A stretch of 64,000 nucleotides of DNA, taken from positions 35,615 through 99,614 of the forward strand of contig JABLXW010000012.1 in assembly GCA_013177945.1 (NCBI GenBank), written 5' to 3'. Both the position numbers and the translations under genes were made by a program. This document shows positions 8,610-17,134 of the stretch, piece after piece (position 1 is the stretch's first letter; the number at the start of each line of letters is the position of its first letter). The notes beneath the pieces are model-generated. The model did not search any database, was not told the DNA's origin, and worked only from the letters and a program-made list of their open reading frames with translations. Source of the stretch: Bacillota bacterium. GTDB lineage: Bacteria > Bacillota > DSM-12270 > Thermacetogeniales > Thermacetogeniaceae.

Positions 8610-9404
8610 TTACCTGCTGAGCTGACACTGGTAGTCGAAAACCAGCCGCGAGACTGCGGCAATTTCCCTGAAGGCCGCAGGAACGTCCGGCTGGTTTTGA
8701 GAAAGAACGACAAGGATGTAAGGGCGGTCGGGGGCAAAGATGATGCCGGCATCATTGGCCACCCCTTCGAGATCGCCTTCTTTATGGGCCACCTTGATTT
8801 CATCGGGGAGGAGGGCGGGGAGGCCGCAGTGCCAGACCGGATGCGCGAGGTCGTCGAGGAGCATTTCTCCCAGTTTGGGGCTGCGCTTTGCAAAGTCCAA
8901 CACGCCCAGCAGGTAGGAGCCCTGGTCCCGGGGTGTGGTGCAGTCGTCGCCATCAGGCCGGGGGTGGCTTCCCCCAAGGGCTCTCATGAACTCCACGACG
9001 TTTGCGGGTTTCACCAGGCGCTTGATCATCCTGTAGGCAATGTTGTCGGAGAGGGTTATTGCCGCCTTTGCGAGGGCGCGCAGGGTGAGGCGGTCCCCTT
9101 CTTTGAGGATGTGCTGCAAGTAGCCCGACCCTGCGCTGTAGTCTGTATCTGCCTGGTAGGCAAGGCGCTGCTCCAGCCGGTAGCTCCCTACGGCAACCTT
9201 CTCGTAAAGGTAAAGGACGTAGGGAACCTTCACGCAGCTTGCCTGGGGAAACAGCTCGCGGTCGTTGATCCCGAAGGATTTCCCCGTCCCCAGGTCCCTG
9301 AAATGAATGCCGTAGGTGCCCGGTTTTCCTGTCAGGTATTTTTTCAATTCTAAGGCGAGGGGGAGGTAAACACGGTCCGAGCAAAGGTTGAAAAACCCGT
9401 CCAT
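8610..9404 (-). CDS. Beta-lactamase-superfamily serine hydrolase
   Basis: 264 residues. Class A beta-lactamase/DD-peptidase fold: the SxxK motif is SCVKVP, the SxN motif is SDN in LSDNIAYRM, and the KTG-box position is replaced by HKEGDLEG followed by NDAGII. There is no signal peptide or lipobox, so it appears cytoplasmic or exported by another route. Similar orphan proteins in Clostridia are annotated as serine hydrolases of unknown substrate; lactamase activity should not be assumed. It is convergent with sufB. ATG 9404 has GGGAGCGGA upstream. Confidence 0.75.
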   Translation of the reverse strand: MDGFFNLCSDRVYLPLALELKKYLTGKPGTYGIHFRDLGTGKSFGINDRELFPQASCVKVPYVLYLYEKVAVGSYRLEQRLAYQADTDYSAGSGYLQHILKEGDRLTLRALAKAAITLSDNIAYRMIKRLVKPANVVEFMRALGGSHPRPDGDDCTTPRDQGSYLLGVLDFAKRSPKLGEMLLDDLAHPVWHCGLPALLPDEIKVAHKEGDLEGVANDAGIIFAPDRPYILVVLSQNQPDVPAAFREIAAVSRLVFDYQCQLSR

Positions 9405-9494
9405 CTTCCGCTCCCGTTAAGAAGAGTTTTCTTAAATCTATTCTTATTTGGTACGCCGGTGGTTTAGACTACTTTTTGCGACTGTTCGTTCAAT

Positions 9495-9523
9495 TTGCAT
9501 ATTTTCTGCATTGGTGTTATAAT
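9495..9523 (+). promoter_or_regulatory. Promoter of the RNase P RNA gene
   Basis: TTGCAT at 9495-9500, a 17-base spacer and TATAAT at 9518-9523. The predicted start near 9530 leaves a 5' leader of about 16 bases for RNase P to remove. Confidence 0.75.
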
Positions 9524-9545
9524 TTTGCCGTCAAAGTAGATAATC

Positions 9546-9997
9546 AGGCAAGCAGTCTGGATGATCGCGCGCACCGGGAGCCGAAAGGCGGTGCGTGAGG
9601 AAAGTCCGGGCTCCGCAGGGCAGGGTGCTGGGTAACACCCAGTGGGGGCGACCCCAAGGAAAGTGCCACAGAAATGGAAACCGCCCCGCACTCACCGGAA
9701 CGAAGAAGCCTAAATAAAATTCCGCTGCTGATAGATGTTGTTAAACCTTTAAGCCTCTGCGCTCCGGTGAGTGCGGGGCAAGGGTGGAACGGTGCGGTAA
9801 GAGCGCACCAGCGGCCAGGCGACTGGCCGGCTAGGTAAACCCCACCTGGAGCAAGACCGAATAGGGAGGCAAGGGAGTGGCCCGCTCCGCCTCCGGGTAG
9901 GTCGCTGGAGGCCCCAGGCAACTGGCGGCCCAAGAGAGATGATCATCGCCTTCGGTTTTCGAAGGAACAGAACCCGGCTTACAGGACTGCTTGCTGA
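9546..9997 (+). ncRNA. rnpB: RNase P RNA (M1 RNA), bacterial type A
   Basis: Catalytic RNA that trims tRNA 5' leaders. The terminal P1 helix is exact: GCAAGCAGTC at 9548-9557 pairs with GACTGCTTGC at 9985-9994. Universally conserved blocks are present: GAGGAAAGTCCGGGCTCC near 9597, ACAGAA near 9668, and AGAACCCGGCTTACAGG near the 3' end. A long arm at the P12 position is closed by CCCCGCACTCACCGG (about 9683-9697) and its complement (about 9765-9779) and encloses roughly 67 bases, larger than usual. Ends are set by P1 and may be off by a few bases. Confidence 0.96.
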
Positions 9998-10002
9998 GAA
10001 TA

Positions 10003-10054
10003 AAAAGGCGTGGGAAGCTGGCCGCTGAGGTACGTACACCACGCCTTTTCTTTT
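10003..10054 (+). terminator. Intrinsic terminator of rnpB
   Basis: AAAAGGCGTGG at 10003-10013 pairs with CCACGCCTTTT at 10039-10049, followed by a T-rich tail. The 25-base loop is long. Confidence 0.7.
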
Positions 10055-10157
10055 CTATACATTACATTCAGTTTCGTTCATCAAAAATCAGTTGCTGCTC
10101 ATGGGCGTTCCCTCCGTCATCTTTTTGCCTGGCCCGGGGCATCCGTAAATCAGATTT

Positions 10158-11255
10158 TTAAGGGGTGGTTTTGTTTTGAGTTTGGAGCAGAGATTGGAGG
10201 CGGCGGAAGGCCTCCAGTTTTTCCTCCCGGCCCAATTTTGCTTCTTTAATGGCCTGCTCGAGAACGGTGATCGACCGGTCGTAGGTCCGCCGGTCTACAG
10301 GGTAGGGATAGCCGTCTTTTCCCCCGTGCGCAAAGCTGTATTTGGCCGGGTCCTGGTAGCTGGGGCGCGCTCCGTAGGCGAGCTCGGCGATCAGGGAGAG
10401 GGCGCGGATGGTCTTGGGTCCGATTCCGGGAATGGAGAGGACGGCTTCGAAGTTTTCGGGCTGTTGCTCGTAGCTTTTCAGAAGAACCCGCTCCAGGCTG
10501 GAGGGTTTCAGGTGCTCCAGGTATAGGGAATGGCGGGAAGGCAGAACCAGCCGGTTGTACTCCCTCACAACCTGCTCCGGGTTTAAGCAGCTCAAGGCGG
10601 CAATTGTTTTGCGCGATTCCTCGCTTGTTTGGGCCACCAGGTTGAGAACCTGTTTCTCTCTGTAGTCGCAGCAGATGGCGCTGTGAGGTTCGTTGACGAA
10701 GTCCGAAACTCTTTCTCCCAGCCAGTGGTAGCGGCGGGCGCGCCGGAGGCCCGGATTCATCCCCTGCTGGATCACGGCCCATTCACCGCGCGCCGTGAAA
10801 ATAAAGGTGTGGTGGTAAAGCTGGTACCCGTCCTGGAGGGCGGAGTTGTCCACCTTCGCGCTCATCCTGCTTGCGTAAACGAGCCTTTCACTTCGGGGGA
10901 GGGCGAATTTCTCTGCGTACATGACGATTTCCTGCGGTGTTTTCCGTGACGTCTTCCCCTTTCCGCCGGCAATGAACAGGCCCAGCTCCCTTTCGCACCC
11001 CCGCAGCCCCTCCTTGAGGGCCCCGCAAACCGTTGTCGTTAAACCCGAAGAGTGCCAGTCAAAGCCAAGCAGGCACCCCAGAGCCTGAAACCAGAAGGGG
11101 TCGGCCAGCCTTTTTAAAACTCCTGCCGGCCCTTCTTCGCGCACCAGCAGGATCAGGATTGCCCGGCTCAATCTGGTCATCCGGTCGAAAAGCCAGCGCG
11201 GGCACTCTCCGCTGTGCAGAGGAAGGTCAACGGTCCCGGTGCGCACCCGGATCAC
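10158..11255 (-). CDS. DUF763 family protein with helix-hairpin-helix motif
   Basis: About 366 residues from GTG 11255. The start opens with RTGTVDLPLHSGECPRWLF, matching the conserved N-terminus of DUF763; the open frame extends to ATG 11327, but that part lacks a ribosome site and is not family-like. Near the C-terminus a helix-hairpin-helix signature (LSIPGIGPKTIRAL) suggests DNA binding. A conserved block runs from TPQEIVMYAEKFALP to DNSALQDGYQLYHHTFIF. The family is frequent in archaea and thermophiles and has no established function. It is convergent with rnpB; the next gene is divergent. Confidence 0.8.
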   Translation of the reverse strand: MIRVRTGTVDLPLHSGECPRWLFDRMTRLSRAILILLVREEGPAGVLKRLADPFWFQALGCLLGFDWHSSGLTTTVCGALKEGLRGCERELGLFIAGGKGKTSRKTPQEIVMYAEKFALPRSERLVYASRMSAKVDNSALQDGYQLYHHTFIFTARGEWAVIQQGMNPGLRRARRYHWLGERVSDFVNEPHSAICCDYREKQVLNLVAQTSEESRKTIAALSCLNPEQVVREYNRLVLPSRHSLYLEHLKPSSLERVLLKSYEQQPENFEAVLSIPGIGPKTIRALSLIAELAYGARPSYQDPAKYSFAHGGKDGYPYPVDRRTYDRSITVLEQAIKEAKLGREEKLEAFRRLQSLLQTQNKTTP

Positions 11256-11448
11256 CCCTTTGCTTGCGCCTATTTTACCTTTTCTCCAAAAGCATGACAA
11301 GTCTTTGCAGTGCAATGAGGAAAACATTGGTATAACAAATCGTTATAAATAATATAACAGGATTTTTGGTTCCGATGGCATATGTATATTAAGAGGAAAT
11401 GCATTCCGTAATCTAAAGGAATTTAAAACGGAGGGGGAGCGGGGTAAA

Positions 11449-12516
11449 ATGGAGCGAAGAGATGCAATGATCGTGGGAACAGGGTTGGTAATTGGGATTC
11501 TGGCGGCACTGCTTGTGAAATTCGGAAACCCGGGAAACATGGGCCTCTGTATTGCCTGCTTTATCCGTGATATCACCGGCGCCCTGGGGCTGCATCGGGC
11601 GGCGCCCGTGCAGTATTTGCGGCCCGAAATTCCGGGCTTGCTGTTAGGGGCTTTTCTGGCTGCGGTGCTGGGCAGGGAGTTCCGGAGCCGGGGTGGTTCC
11701 GGCAGTTTAGTCCGGTTTTTGCTGGGTTTTTTCATGATGGTGGGCGCCCTGGTCTTTCTGGGCTGTCCCCTTCGCACGCTCCTGCGGCTGGGGGGCGGCG
11801 ACCTCAACGCGGTGCTGGGTCTGGCGGGTTTTACCGTCGGCGTCCTCGGTGGAGTGGAGTTTTTAAAACGGGGCTACAACCTGGGCCGCGCCCGGCGGGG
11901 TTCGGCCGTTGGGGGTCTTGTAATGCCTCTTCTTGCGGTCGTTATCCTAGTCCTGGCTATTTACCACCCGGTTTTTGATCCAAAGGCGGGAGGCCCGGTT
12001 TTTGCCAGCCTGCAGGGCCCCGGCTCTTTCTCCGCTCCGGTTTTGATGAGTCTGGGGGCCGGGCTTCTCGTCGGCATCCTTGCCCAGCGTGCCCGCCTGT
12101 GCCTCAGCGGGGGGATCCGCGATTTCGTTCTCACCAGAGATGCCTATCTTTTAAAGGGCTACGGTGCAATTTTCGCAGGGGTTTTGCTTGCGAACATCCT
12201 GCTGGGTCAATTTCGTTTGGGCTTCGCCAACCAGCCAATTGCCCATACCGATGGCGCCTGGAACTTCCTGGGGATGGTTTTAGTGGGGTTGGCTGCGGTG
12301 CTTGCCGGGGGTTGCCCGCTCCGCCAGTTGATCCTGAGCGGTGAGGGGGATGCCGATGCCGGCATGTCGGTCTTGGGAATGGCGGCAGGCGCTGCCGTTG
12401 CGCACAACTTTCTCCTGGCCAGCAGTCCGGCGGGTCCCACTCTTTACGGAAAAGTCGTCGTGCTGCTTGGAATCCTGATCGCCGTGCTGATAGGATGGTT
12501 TTGTCGGGAAGCCTGA
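11449..12516 (+). CDS. yedE: YedE-family membrane transporter, selenium-metabolism type
   Basis: 355 residues, about ten membrane spans in two repeated halves of the YeeE/YedE fold. Each half has the characteristic cysteine motifs: GLCIACFIRD and LGCPLRTLLRLGGGDLNA, then RLCLSGGIRD and GGCPLRQLILSGEGDADAG. YeeE relatives import thiosulfate. The YedE subgroup next to YedF/TusA-like and DUF3343 genes co-occurs with selenoprotein biosynthesis and is a proposed selenium-compound transporter. The start has GGAGGGGG upstream. It heads a three-gene group. Confidence 0.88.
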   Translation: MERRDAMIVGTGLVIGILAALLVKFGNPGNMGLCIACFIRDITGALGLHRAAPVQYLRPEIPGLLLGAFLAAVLGREFRSRGGSGSLVRFLLGFFMMVGALVFLGCPLRTLLRLGGGDLNAVLGLAGFTVGVLGGVEFLKRGYNLGRARRGSAVGGLVMPLLAVVILVLAIYHPVFDPKAGGPVFASLQGPGSFSAPVLMSLGAGLLVGILAQRARLCLSGGIRDFVLTRDAYLLKGYGAIFAGVLLANILLGQFRLGFANQPIAHTDGAWNFLGMVLVGLAAVLAGGCPLRQLILSGEGDADAGMSVLGMAAGAAVAHNFLLASSPAGPTLYGKVVVLLGILIAVLIGWFCREA

Positions 12517-12568
12517 GCTGCCTTGAAATTAAATTTTGGAATACCAGTCTGGATGAAGGAGGAAAATG

Positions 12569-12787
12569 ATGAAAAAAGAAATCGACGCCCGGGGTTTGAG
12601 CTGCCCGTTGCCTGTCTTGAAAACCAGGGCCGCCCTGGAGGAAGGATGCGAAGAAGTAGAGGTTCGGGTTGACACCGGTGTGGCGCGGGAGAATGTGGCC
12701 CGTTTTGCCAGGAGCAGGGGTTATGCTGTGGCAGTTAAACAATCCGGAGAAGGAGAGTGGCTCCTCTGCCTCCGGAAGGAAGGCTAG
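12569..12787 (+). CDS. TusA/SirA-like sulfur- or selenium-carrier protein (YedF type)
   Basis: 72 residues from ATG 12569, which is better spaced from AAGGAGG than the ATG three bases earlier. It has the TusA-fold signature DARGLSCPLPVLKTRAAL, whose cysteine carries persulfide sulfur in TusA. In selenium-metabolism loci the equivalent YedF domain sits beside YedE, as here, and may carry selenium. The usual C-terminal DsrE-like domain of YedF is absent; the DUF3343 protein downstream is separate. Confidence 0.85.
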   Translation: MKKEIDARGLSCPLPVLKTRAALEEGCEEVEVRVDTGVARENVARFARSRGYAVAVKQSGEGEWLLCLRKEG

Positions 12788-12866
12788 ATCTCCAGAGCTG
12801 TTCTTCCAGGGGATTATTTCCTGGATAGATGGTTAAGGCTTGTTCAGATTTTTTTCGGGAGGCCGC

Positions 12867-13172
12867 TTGACAGGTATGAACAAAGGGGTCGGTGGCGACC
12901 GGTCTGTTACCGTTGCCGTACTCGTTTTTCCCTCTTCCCACTACGCCCTGCGCGCCGAAAAAATCTGCAAAGAGGCAGGACTCCCGGTTCTCTTAATCCC
13001 GCTCCCCCGCGAAATCACCTCGGACTGCGGGGTTGCCCTTACCCTCCCGCCGGAGTTCCAGGAAAAGGGGGAAGCCCTGCTCAAGCAGGCAGGGGTCCCC
13101 CTGACCGGAAGCCACCGGCTGACGAGAACCGGCAGGCAGGCCCTCCTGTGGCAGCGGTTTCTTAATAGGTGA
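12867..13172 (+). CDS. DUF3343 protein of the selenium-associated YedE/YedF group
   Basis: About 101 residues. The pattern FPSSHYALRAEKICKEAGLPVLLIPLPREITSDCGVALTL is the DUF3343 signature, including a conserved CG dipeptide. Start choice is uncertain: TTG 12867 lies four bases after GGGAGG and ATG 12876 lies 13 bases after it. DUF3343 proteins accompany YedE and TusA-like genes and are proposed to take part in sulfur or selenium transfer; the role is not established. Confidence 0.78.
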   Translation: MTGMNKGVGGDRSVTVAVLVFPSSHYALRAEKICKEAGLPVLLIPLPREITSDCGVALTLPPEFQEKGEALLKQAGVPLTGSHRLTRTGRQALLWQRFLNR

Positions 13173-13302
13173 CGGGAGTTCTTCCCCTCCATCTCCGCCC
13201 TCCTTGCGGTGCCTTTCCTGTCCTTTTCCCACCGCTCACTTTTGCCGGCGAACCCGGGGGAATAAAACATTCACCGGGTAGTTTCAATGCCTTGCCAGGG
13301 GA

Positions 13303-13331
13303 TTGACAAAAAGGCGGTCATAGTGTACTAT
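13303..13331 (+). promoter_or_regulatory. Promoter with overlapping palindrome for the ytrA-ABC operon
   Basis: TTGACA at 13303-13308, a 17-base spacer and TACTAT at 13326-13331. The -10 box overlaps TAGTGTACTA (13321-13330), a palindrome with a 2-base centre, and is a candidate operator for the GntR-type regulator encoded next. Confidence 0.7.
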
Positions 13332-13421
13332 TTACAATATGACATATAATACAATTAGAAAAAAGAGCACTGCTCGGCTAGAATTATACGCTTGCTCTTA
13401 TTACTGGAAGGGGGAAGCGGC

Positions 13422-13835
13422 TTGTGGTTTGATATCGACCAGCGATCGAGCGTTCCCATCTACCAGCAGCTGGTGGAAGGGGTTAAGGAGGCGGTGGCCC
13501 GGGGAGTGCTCGCGGTTGGGGAAAAACTTCCTTCGGTAAGAGAACTGGCCGCCCGGACCGCCGTCAACCCCAACACCATCGCAAAGGCGTACCAGGAGCT
13601 GGAACGCGAGGGAATCATCGAAACCTTCCGGGGGCGCGGCACCTTTGTTGCTGCCCGGAAAATTCAAGTTGACGGGGAGGAGAAGAAAAGGGTGATCAGG
13701 GAGATGCTGCGCAGGGTATTGGTCGAGGCGTATTACCTGGATCTTTCCCAGGAGGAACTGCTTTCCTTGCTGGAGGAGGCGGTGCGGGAGTGGCACCGGG
13801 AGGGGAGGGGAAAGCAATGCCTGAACGGGCGATAG
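13422..13835 (+). CDS. GntR-family regulator, YtrA subfamily
   Basis: 137 residues from TTG 13422 with GGAAGGGGG upstream. The N-terminal winged helix is typical: SVPIYQQLVEGVKEAVARG, then LPSVRELAARTAVNPNTIAKAYQELEREG and ETFRGRGTFV. The short C-terminal helical domain (about 60 residues) marks the YtrA subfamily, whose genes usually sit in front of ABC-2 exporters and repress their own operon. The stop overlaps the ATPase start by 19 bases, so translation is coupled. Confidence 0.9.
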   Translation: MWFDIDQRSSVPIYQQLVEGVKEAVARGVLAVGEKLPSVRELAARTAVNPNTIAKAYQELEREGIIETFRGRGTFVAARKIQVDGEEKKRVIREMLRRVLVEAYYLDLSQEELLSLLEEAVREWHREGRGKQCLNGR

Positions 13836-14734
13836 AGACGCGCGCTCTGACCAAGTTGTTCGACGGGAAACCGGCGGTGGATCACCTGGATCTGGCGGTT
13901 CCGGAGGGGTCCATCTTCGGCCTGGTGGGTCCTAACGGAGCAGGCAAAACGACTCTGATCAGAATGCTGATGGGCATCCTTAAGCCCGCTTCCGGTACGG
14001 GAACCATCCTGGGCAGGGACATCACCGACTCCTCCGGCGACGTCAGGCAGCAGGTCGGCTACGTGGCGGAGGTGCAGCACATGTACCCGTCTTTCCGGGT
14101 GGAGGAAATCCTGAATTTTTGCGCCCGGGTTTACCGCAACTGGGACTGGAAGCGGTGCCGGACCCTGTTGAAGGCTTTTGAACTCCCGGCGGAGAAACTG
14201 GTGCGGGCGCTCTCGAAGGGGATGAGGACCCAGCTCGCCCTGGTTATTGCTCTCGCGATCCGGCCGCGGCTTTTGATTCTGGACGAACCGGCCGGTGGTC
14301 TTGACCCCGTGATCCGCCGCCACTTCATGCAGTTGATCGTGCAGGAGGCTGCCTCGGGCAACACGACGGTCTTTTTCTCCACCCACAACCTGCGCGACCT
14401 GGAGCGGACGGCGGACCATGTGGCCGTCATCATGAAGGGAAGGCTCCTTTTCAGCAAACCCCTGGATGAACTCAAATCCGGAGCCAGAAAGATCCAGGTG
14501 GTCTTCCCGGAGGGTTTGCCTGAAGAAATCAGGAATCTGCCGGGCGTCACCCGGGTGGAGGCACAGGGAAAGGTATATTCCCTGATCGTGGGCGAAAACT
14601 TCAGCAAGACCCTGGAAAGAGTAAAGTTTTTCCATCCGGCATATCTTGAGCTTCACGATCTCGATCTGGAGGAGATCTTCATCCACACAATGGCGAGGGA
14701 GGGATACAGCCGTGAAGCGCTTGTGCTTGAATAG
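13817..14734 (+). CDS. ABC transporter ATP-binding protein (YtrB-like exporter)
   Basis: 305 residues from ATG 13817, with AGGGGAGGGG upstream. Walker A is GPNGAGKTTL, the signature is LSKGMRTQLAL, and Walker B is LLILDEPAGGLDP, followed by the switch histidine in FFSTHNLRDLE. The C-terminal 80 residues form an extra domain common in ABC-2 ATPases. It overlaps the regulator upstream and the permease downstream. YtrA-linked exporters often respond to cell-wall stress; the substrate here is unknown. Confidence 0.92.
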   Translation: MPERAIETRALTKLFDGKPAVDHLDLAVPEGSIFGLVGPNGAGKTTLIRMLMGILKPASGTGTILGRDITDSSGDVRQQVGYVAEVQHMYPSFRVEEILNFCARVYRNWDWKRCRTLLKAFELPAEKLVRALSKGMRTQLALVIALAIRPRLLILDEPAGGLDPVIRRHFMQLIVQEAASGNTTVFFSTHNLRDLERTADHVAVIMKGRLLFSKPLDELKSGARKIQVVFPEGLPEEIRNLPGVTRVEAQGKVYSLIVGENFSKTLERVKFFHPAYLELHDLDLEEIFIHTMAREGYSREALVLE

Positions 14735-15755
14735 GGGCCTGGTCTGGAAGGAGTGGAGGCAGAACTGGTGGAGGTTCTGGGCGGTTGGCGTGCTCATGAG
14801 CATGACACCTGTACTGGACACCATTTTCATCTTGATTATCAGAGCCGTTGAGCCCACCGCCTATTTCAACGGCACGACTTTTTCGCAGGACCCCACCATC
14901 TGGTCGTTTCCGATTGCCGAAATGGTTCACGGCACTTCCGGCAGTTCATCCATGGGCACCCTTGCCGTTGTCCTGGCTCTGGGGCTGGGGGCGGTTCTGC
15001 TCGCCCAGGAGCGCCATCAGAACACCCTGGAGTTCCTGGTGGCCACACCGGTCAGCAGGCGGGAGATCGCCGCGACCAAGTTCCTGGTGGGTGCCGGGGC
15101 GATCACGGGCATCATGCTCGTCAACCTGTTGTTTATTGTTGTCATGGCCGCGATCCTGCCGGCCCGGTATACCAATTCTGCTGCTCTTGTCTGGTTTGGT
15201 GCCACCACCCCGGTACTGCTGGCAGCCTACGCCCTGGGTTTCCTGGTGGCGGCGGTGACCGGGAACCTGCTTGCCTCTTTGTTCGGCGCCCTGGGCCTTT
15301 TATATTTCCCGGGTTTCGCCCTTTTTTTCCTGCAAGAACTTCTTGTTTCTTTCGGAATCATCCGCTTCTCCGACCCCGTCAGTGCCTTTTTGGAGGGTCT
15401 GGGGAGGCACCTTATCCTTCCCGTCTATCTCGAGGGTTACCGTTACGGGGACGTAAGCGAGTGGCTGGCGCCGGGGATGCTCCTGGCGGCTGCCGTTTTC
15501 TTTCTGCTAGCGGTGTACCTCTTCGAGCGCAACCCCCTGGAGCGCACAGGCCAGATCCTGATGTTCGGAAACACCAGGGCGATCTTCCGGGTAGGGATCT
15601 CCCTGTTTGCCGCGACTCTTGCATCCATTATTACTCCTGACATTTTGGGTAACCGGCCCGGGGCCGCGCTGATGCTGGGGGTGTTTCTGGGCACATACGC
15701 GATCTGTTCCGCGTTGATCCTGATATTCTACAAGGTTCAGCGCAGTCCGGGCTGA
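14712..15755 (+). CDS. ABC-2 type permease
   Basis: 347 residues from GTG 14712, inside the end of the ATPase gene and with GGGAGGGA upstream. It has a cytoplasmic start (RLCLNRGLVWKEWRQNWWRF), then about six to eight hydrophobic segments. The segment ALGLGAVLLAQERHQNTLEFLVATPVSRREIAATK is the hallmark of ABC-2 permeases. It forms the membrane part of the exporter with the preceding ATPase. The true start cannot be the longer frame from 14646, which would lie deeper in the ATPase gene and has no ribosome site. Confidence 0.88.
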   Translation: MKRLCLNRGLVWKEWRQNWWRFWAVGVLMSMTPVLDTIFILIIRAVEPTAYFNGTTFSQDPTIWSFPIAEMVHGTSGSSSMGTLAVVLALGLGAVLLAQERHQNTLEFLVATPVSRREIAATKFLVGAGAITGIMLVNLLFIVVMAAILPARYTNSAALVWFGATTPVLLAAYALGFLVAAVTGNLLASLFGALGLLYFPGFALFFLQELLVSFGIIRFSDPVSAFLEGLGRHLILPVYLEGYRYGDVSEWLAPGMLLAAAVFFLLAVYLFERNPLERTGQILMFGNTRAIFRVGISLFAATLASIITPDILGNRPGAALMLGVFLGTYAICSALILIFYKVQRSPG

Positions 15756-15848
15756 GGCAGGCCGGCCGTGTCTTTTTCCTGTTGCAACACGACTTTTTAG
15801 TTTTTTAACATTATTTCTCTGAGAATATCTGGAGAAGGTGACCTTCGA

Positions 15849-16937
15849 ATGGAAAAATCAAAATATACAAAATATAGAAAGAACCTGATTACTGCTGCTG
15901 TTGTTATGATCTGGATTGTCTTGTTAATCGTGGTGGGGAGCCAGTCAGTCCCGCGGGTGTACCCGTATTTTGCCCTTTCTTTTTCTATTTCGTTTATGTC
16001 ACTGATTATCTGTCAGCATATTAGGGCCAGGGACAACTTTTTTCGGGGTCTTGCTGCCGGAGGCTTGAGCTCAATTATTACCGCAATCCAGGCGTTTTTG
16101 ATCGGCGTCGTTTTTCGGGCGGTTCCAGATCTGGGAGTGCACGGCTATCAAACCGCGATGATTGTCATCCAAACGGTGTTCGCTGCCGGAGCAGTCGGAT
16201 TTGCCTTTTTCTTTGTTTATAACATCAAGCACCCCCCCGGCGAAGCAATTTTACTTGTAATTTTTCTTGCCCTCAGCCTCTCCGGGATGGCCTCAGCCGT
16301 CACCGGCCACCCTGAGTTTGATCCCTGGGGAAGAAAACCGGATATTATATTCCGGAAGCAAATTGCCACGGATGGCTTTTCGTTGCCGTTGCGGCATGGG
16401 AGCAGACTTTACTTTGTCGGAAGCGCTTCTTCTGGTCCGAGATTGTTCTGCCTGGATATGGAGCGCGGGAAGCTGCTGTGGTTTCTTGAACTCGAGATTC
16501 CTCCCGGAGCAGATCGCAAAGAAGTAAGGTCTTACTCCCATGAAGCAATGCTTCAGCTTCGGCCGGGTAATATTGTCAGGGTAGCCTACGAAATTAGCCG
16601 CGCCGGACCGGATAGAACGCTGACAGGTTATGTTACTGCGGACGTAGACGTACGTGAAAGGCGAGTTTTAAGTTTGAAAGAGCACAAAGGAGAGCTCAAC
16701 GTTCAGCAAACGACCTATGCGGAGGGGTTCAAATTTCAGGACATCACCGTGCAATACGGTGAGTATGACGGTGTCCGAATAACGGGACCAAATATAAATG
16801 CCCTGGTGCTGAGCAAAGGTTATCCGTATTGGTTTTACTGTTACAAAAAGAATATTATCTATACCACATCGTTTGGGTACCTGTGTGTTGTTTCCGATAA
16901 CCGGTTTGATTTCCCGCCTGGCAGCTATAAAAAATGA
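15849..16937 (+). CDS. Membrane protein of unknown function with C-terminal soluble domain
   Basis: 362 residues from ATG 15849, with GGAGAAGGTG upstream. About four membrane spans lie in residues 10-150, then a soluble domain that includes LFCLDMERGKLLWFLELE, resembling one PQQ-like beta-propeller blade. I do not recognise the family. By eye the coding sequence is less GC-rich than neighbouring operons. It may form a pair with the following gene, which also has a membrane anchor and a soluble C-terminal part. Confidence 0.6.
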   Translation: MEKSKYTKYRKNLITAAVVMIWIVLLIVVGSQSVPRVYPYFALSFSISFMSLIICQHIRARDNFFRGLAAGGLSSIITAIQAFLIGVVFRAVPDLGVHGYQTAMIVIQTVFAAGAVGFAFFFVYNIKHPPGEAILLVIFLALSLSGMASAVTGHPEFDPWGRKPDIIFRKQIATDGFSLPLRHGSRLYFVGSASSGPRLFCLDMERGKLLWFLELEIPPGADRKEVRSYSHEAMLQLRPGNIVRVAYEISRAGPDRTLTGYVTADVDVRERRVLSLKEHKGELNVQQTTYAEGFKFQDITVQYGEYDGVRITGPNINALVLSKGYPYWFYCYKKNIIYTTSFGYLCVVSDNRFDFPPGSYKK

Positions 16938-17134
16938 ATAATGAATATAGAGAAGTTTTTGTTCAATGGATCTTTGACTTCTTCCCAATATCAACAGCTA
17001 ATCTTTCTCACCCTGGCCATGTTTTTTCCAATTGCAACACGAGAGGAAGAAATCTTATGGTTCAACATAATTTCGACAAAAGATCTTAAAATTCACCTTG
17101 CGTTCCCTCTCCCCCCTTTAATACACTAATACAC
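16938..17134 (+). other. Gap between two unknown membrane-protein genes
   Basis: AT-rich stretch with a 62-codon frame (16941-17129) that has no ribosome site and no recognisable features. I see no terminator, promoter or RNA gene with confidence. Confidence 0.4.

Noticed and set aside
8610..9404. Antibiotic-resistance beta-lactamase
   Set aside because: Has SxxK and SDN motifs but not a standard KTG box, no signal peptide; called only a serine hydrolase.
16941..17129. 62-codon plus-strand frame
   Set aside because: No ribosome site, starts at the end of the upstream gene, and shows no pattern beyond AT-rich hydrophobic codons.
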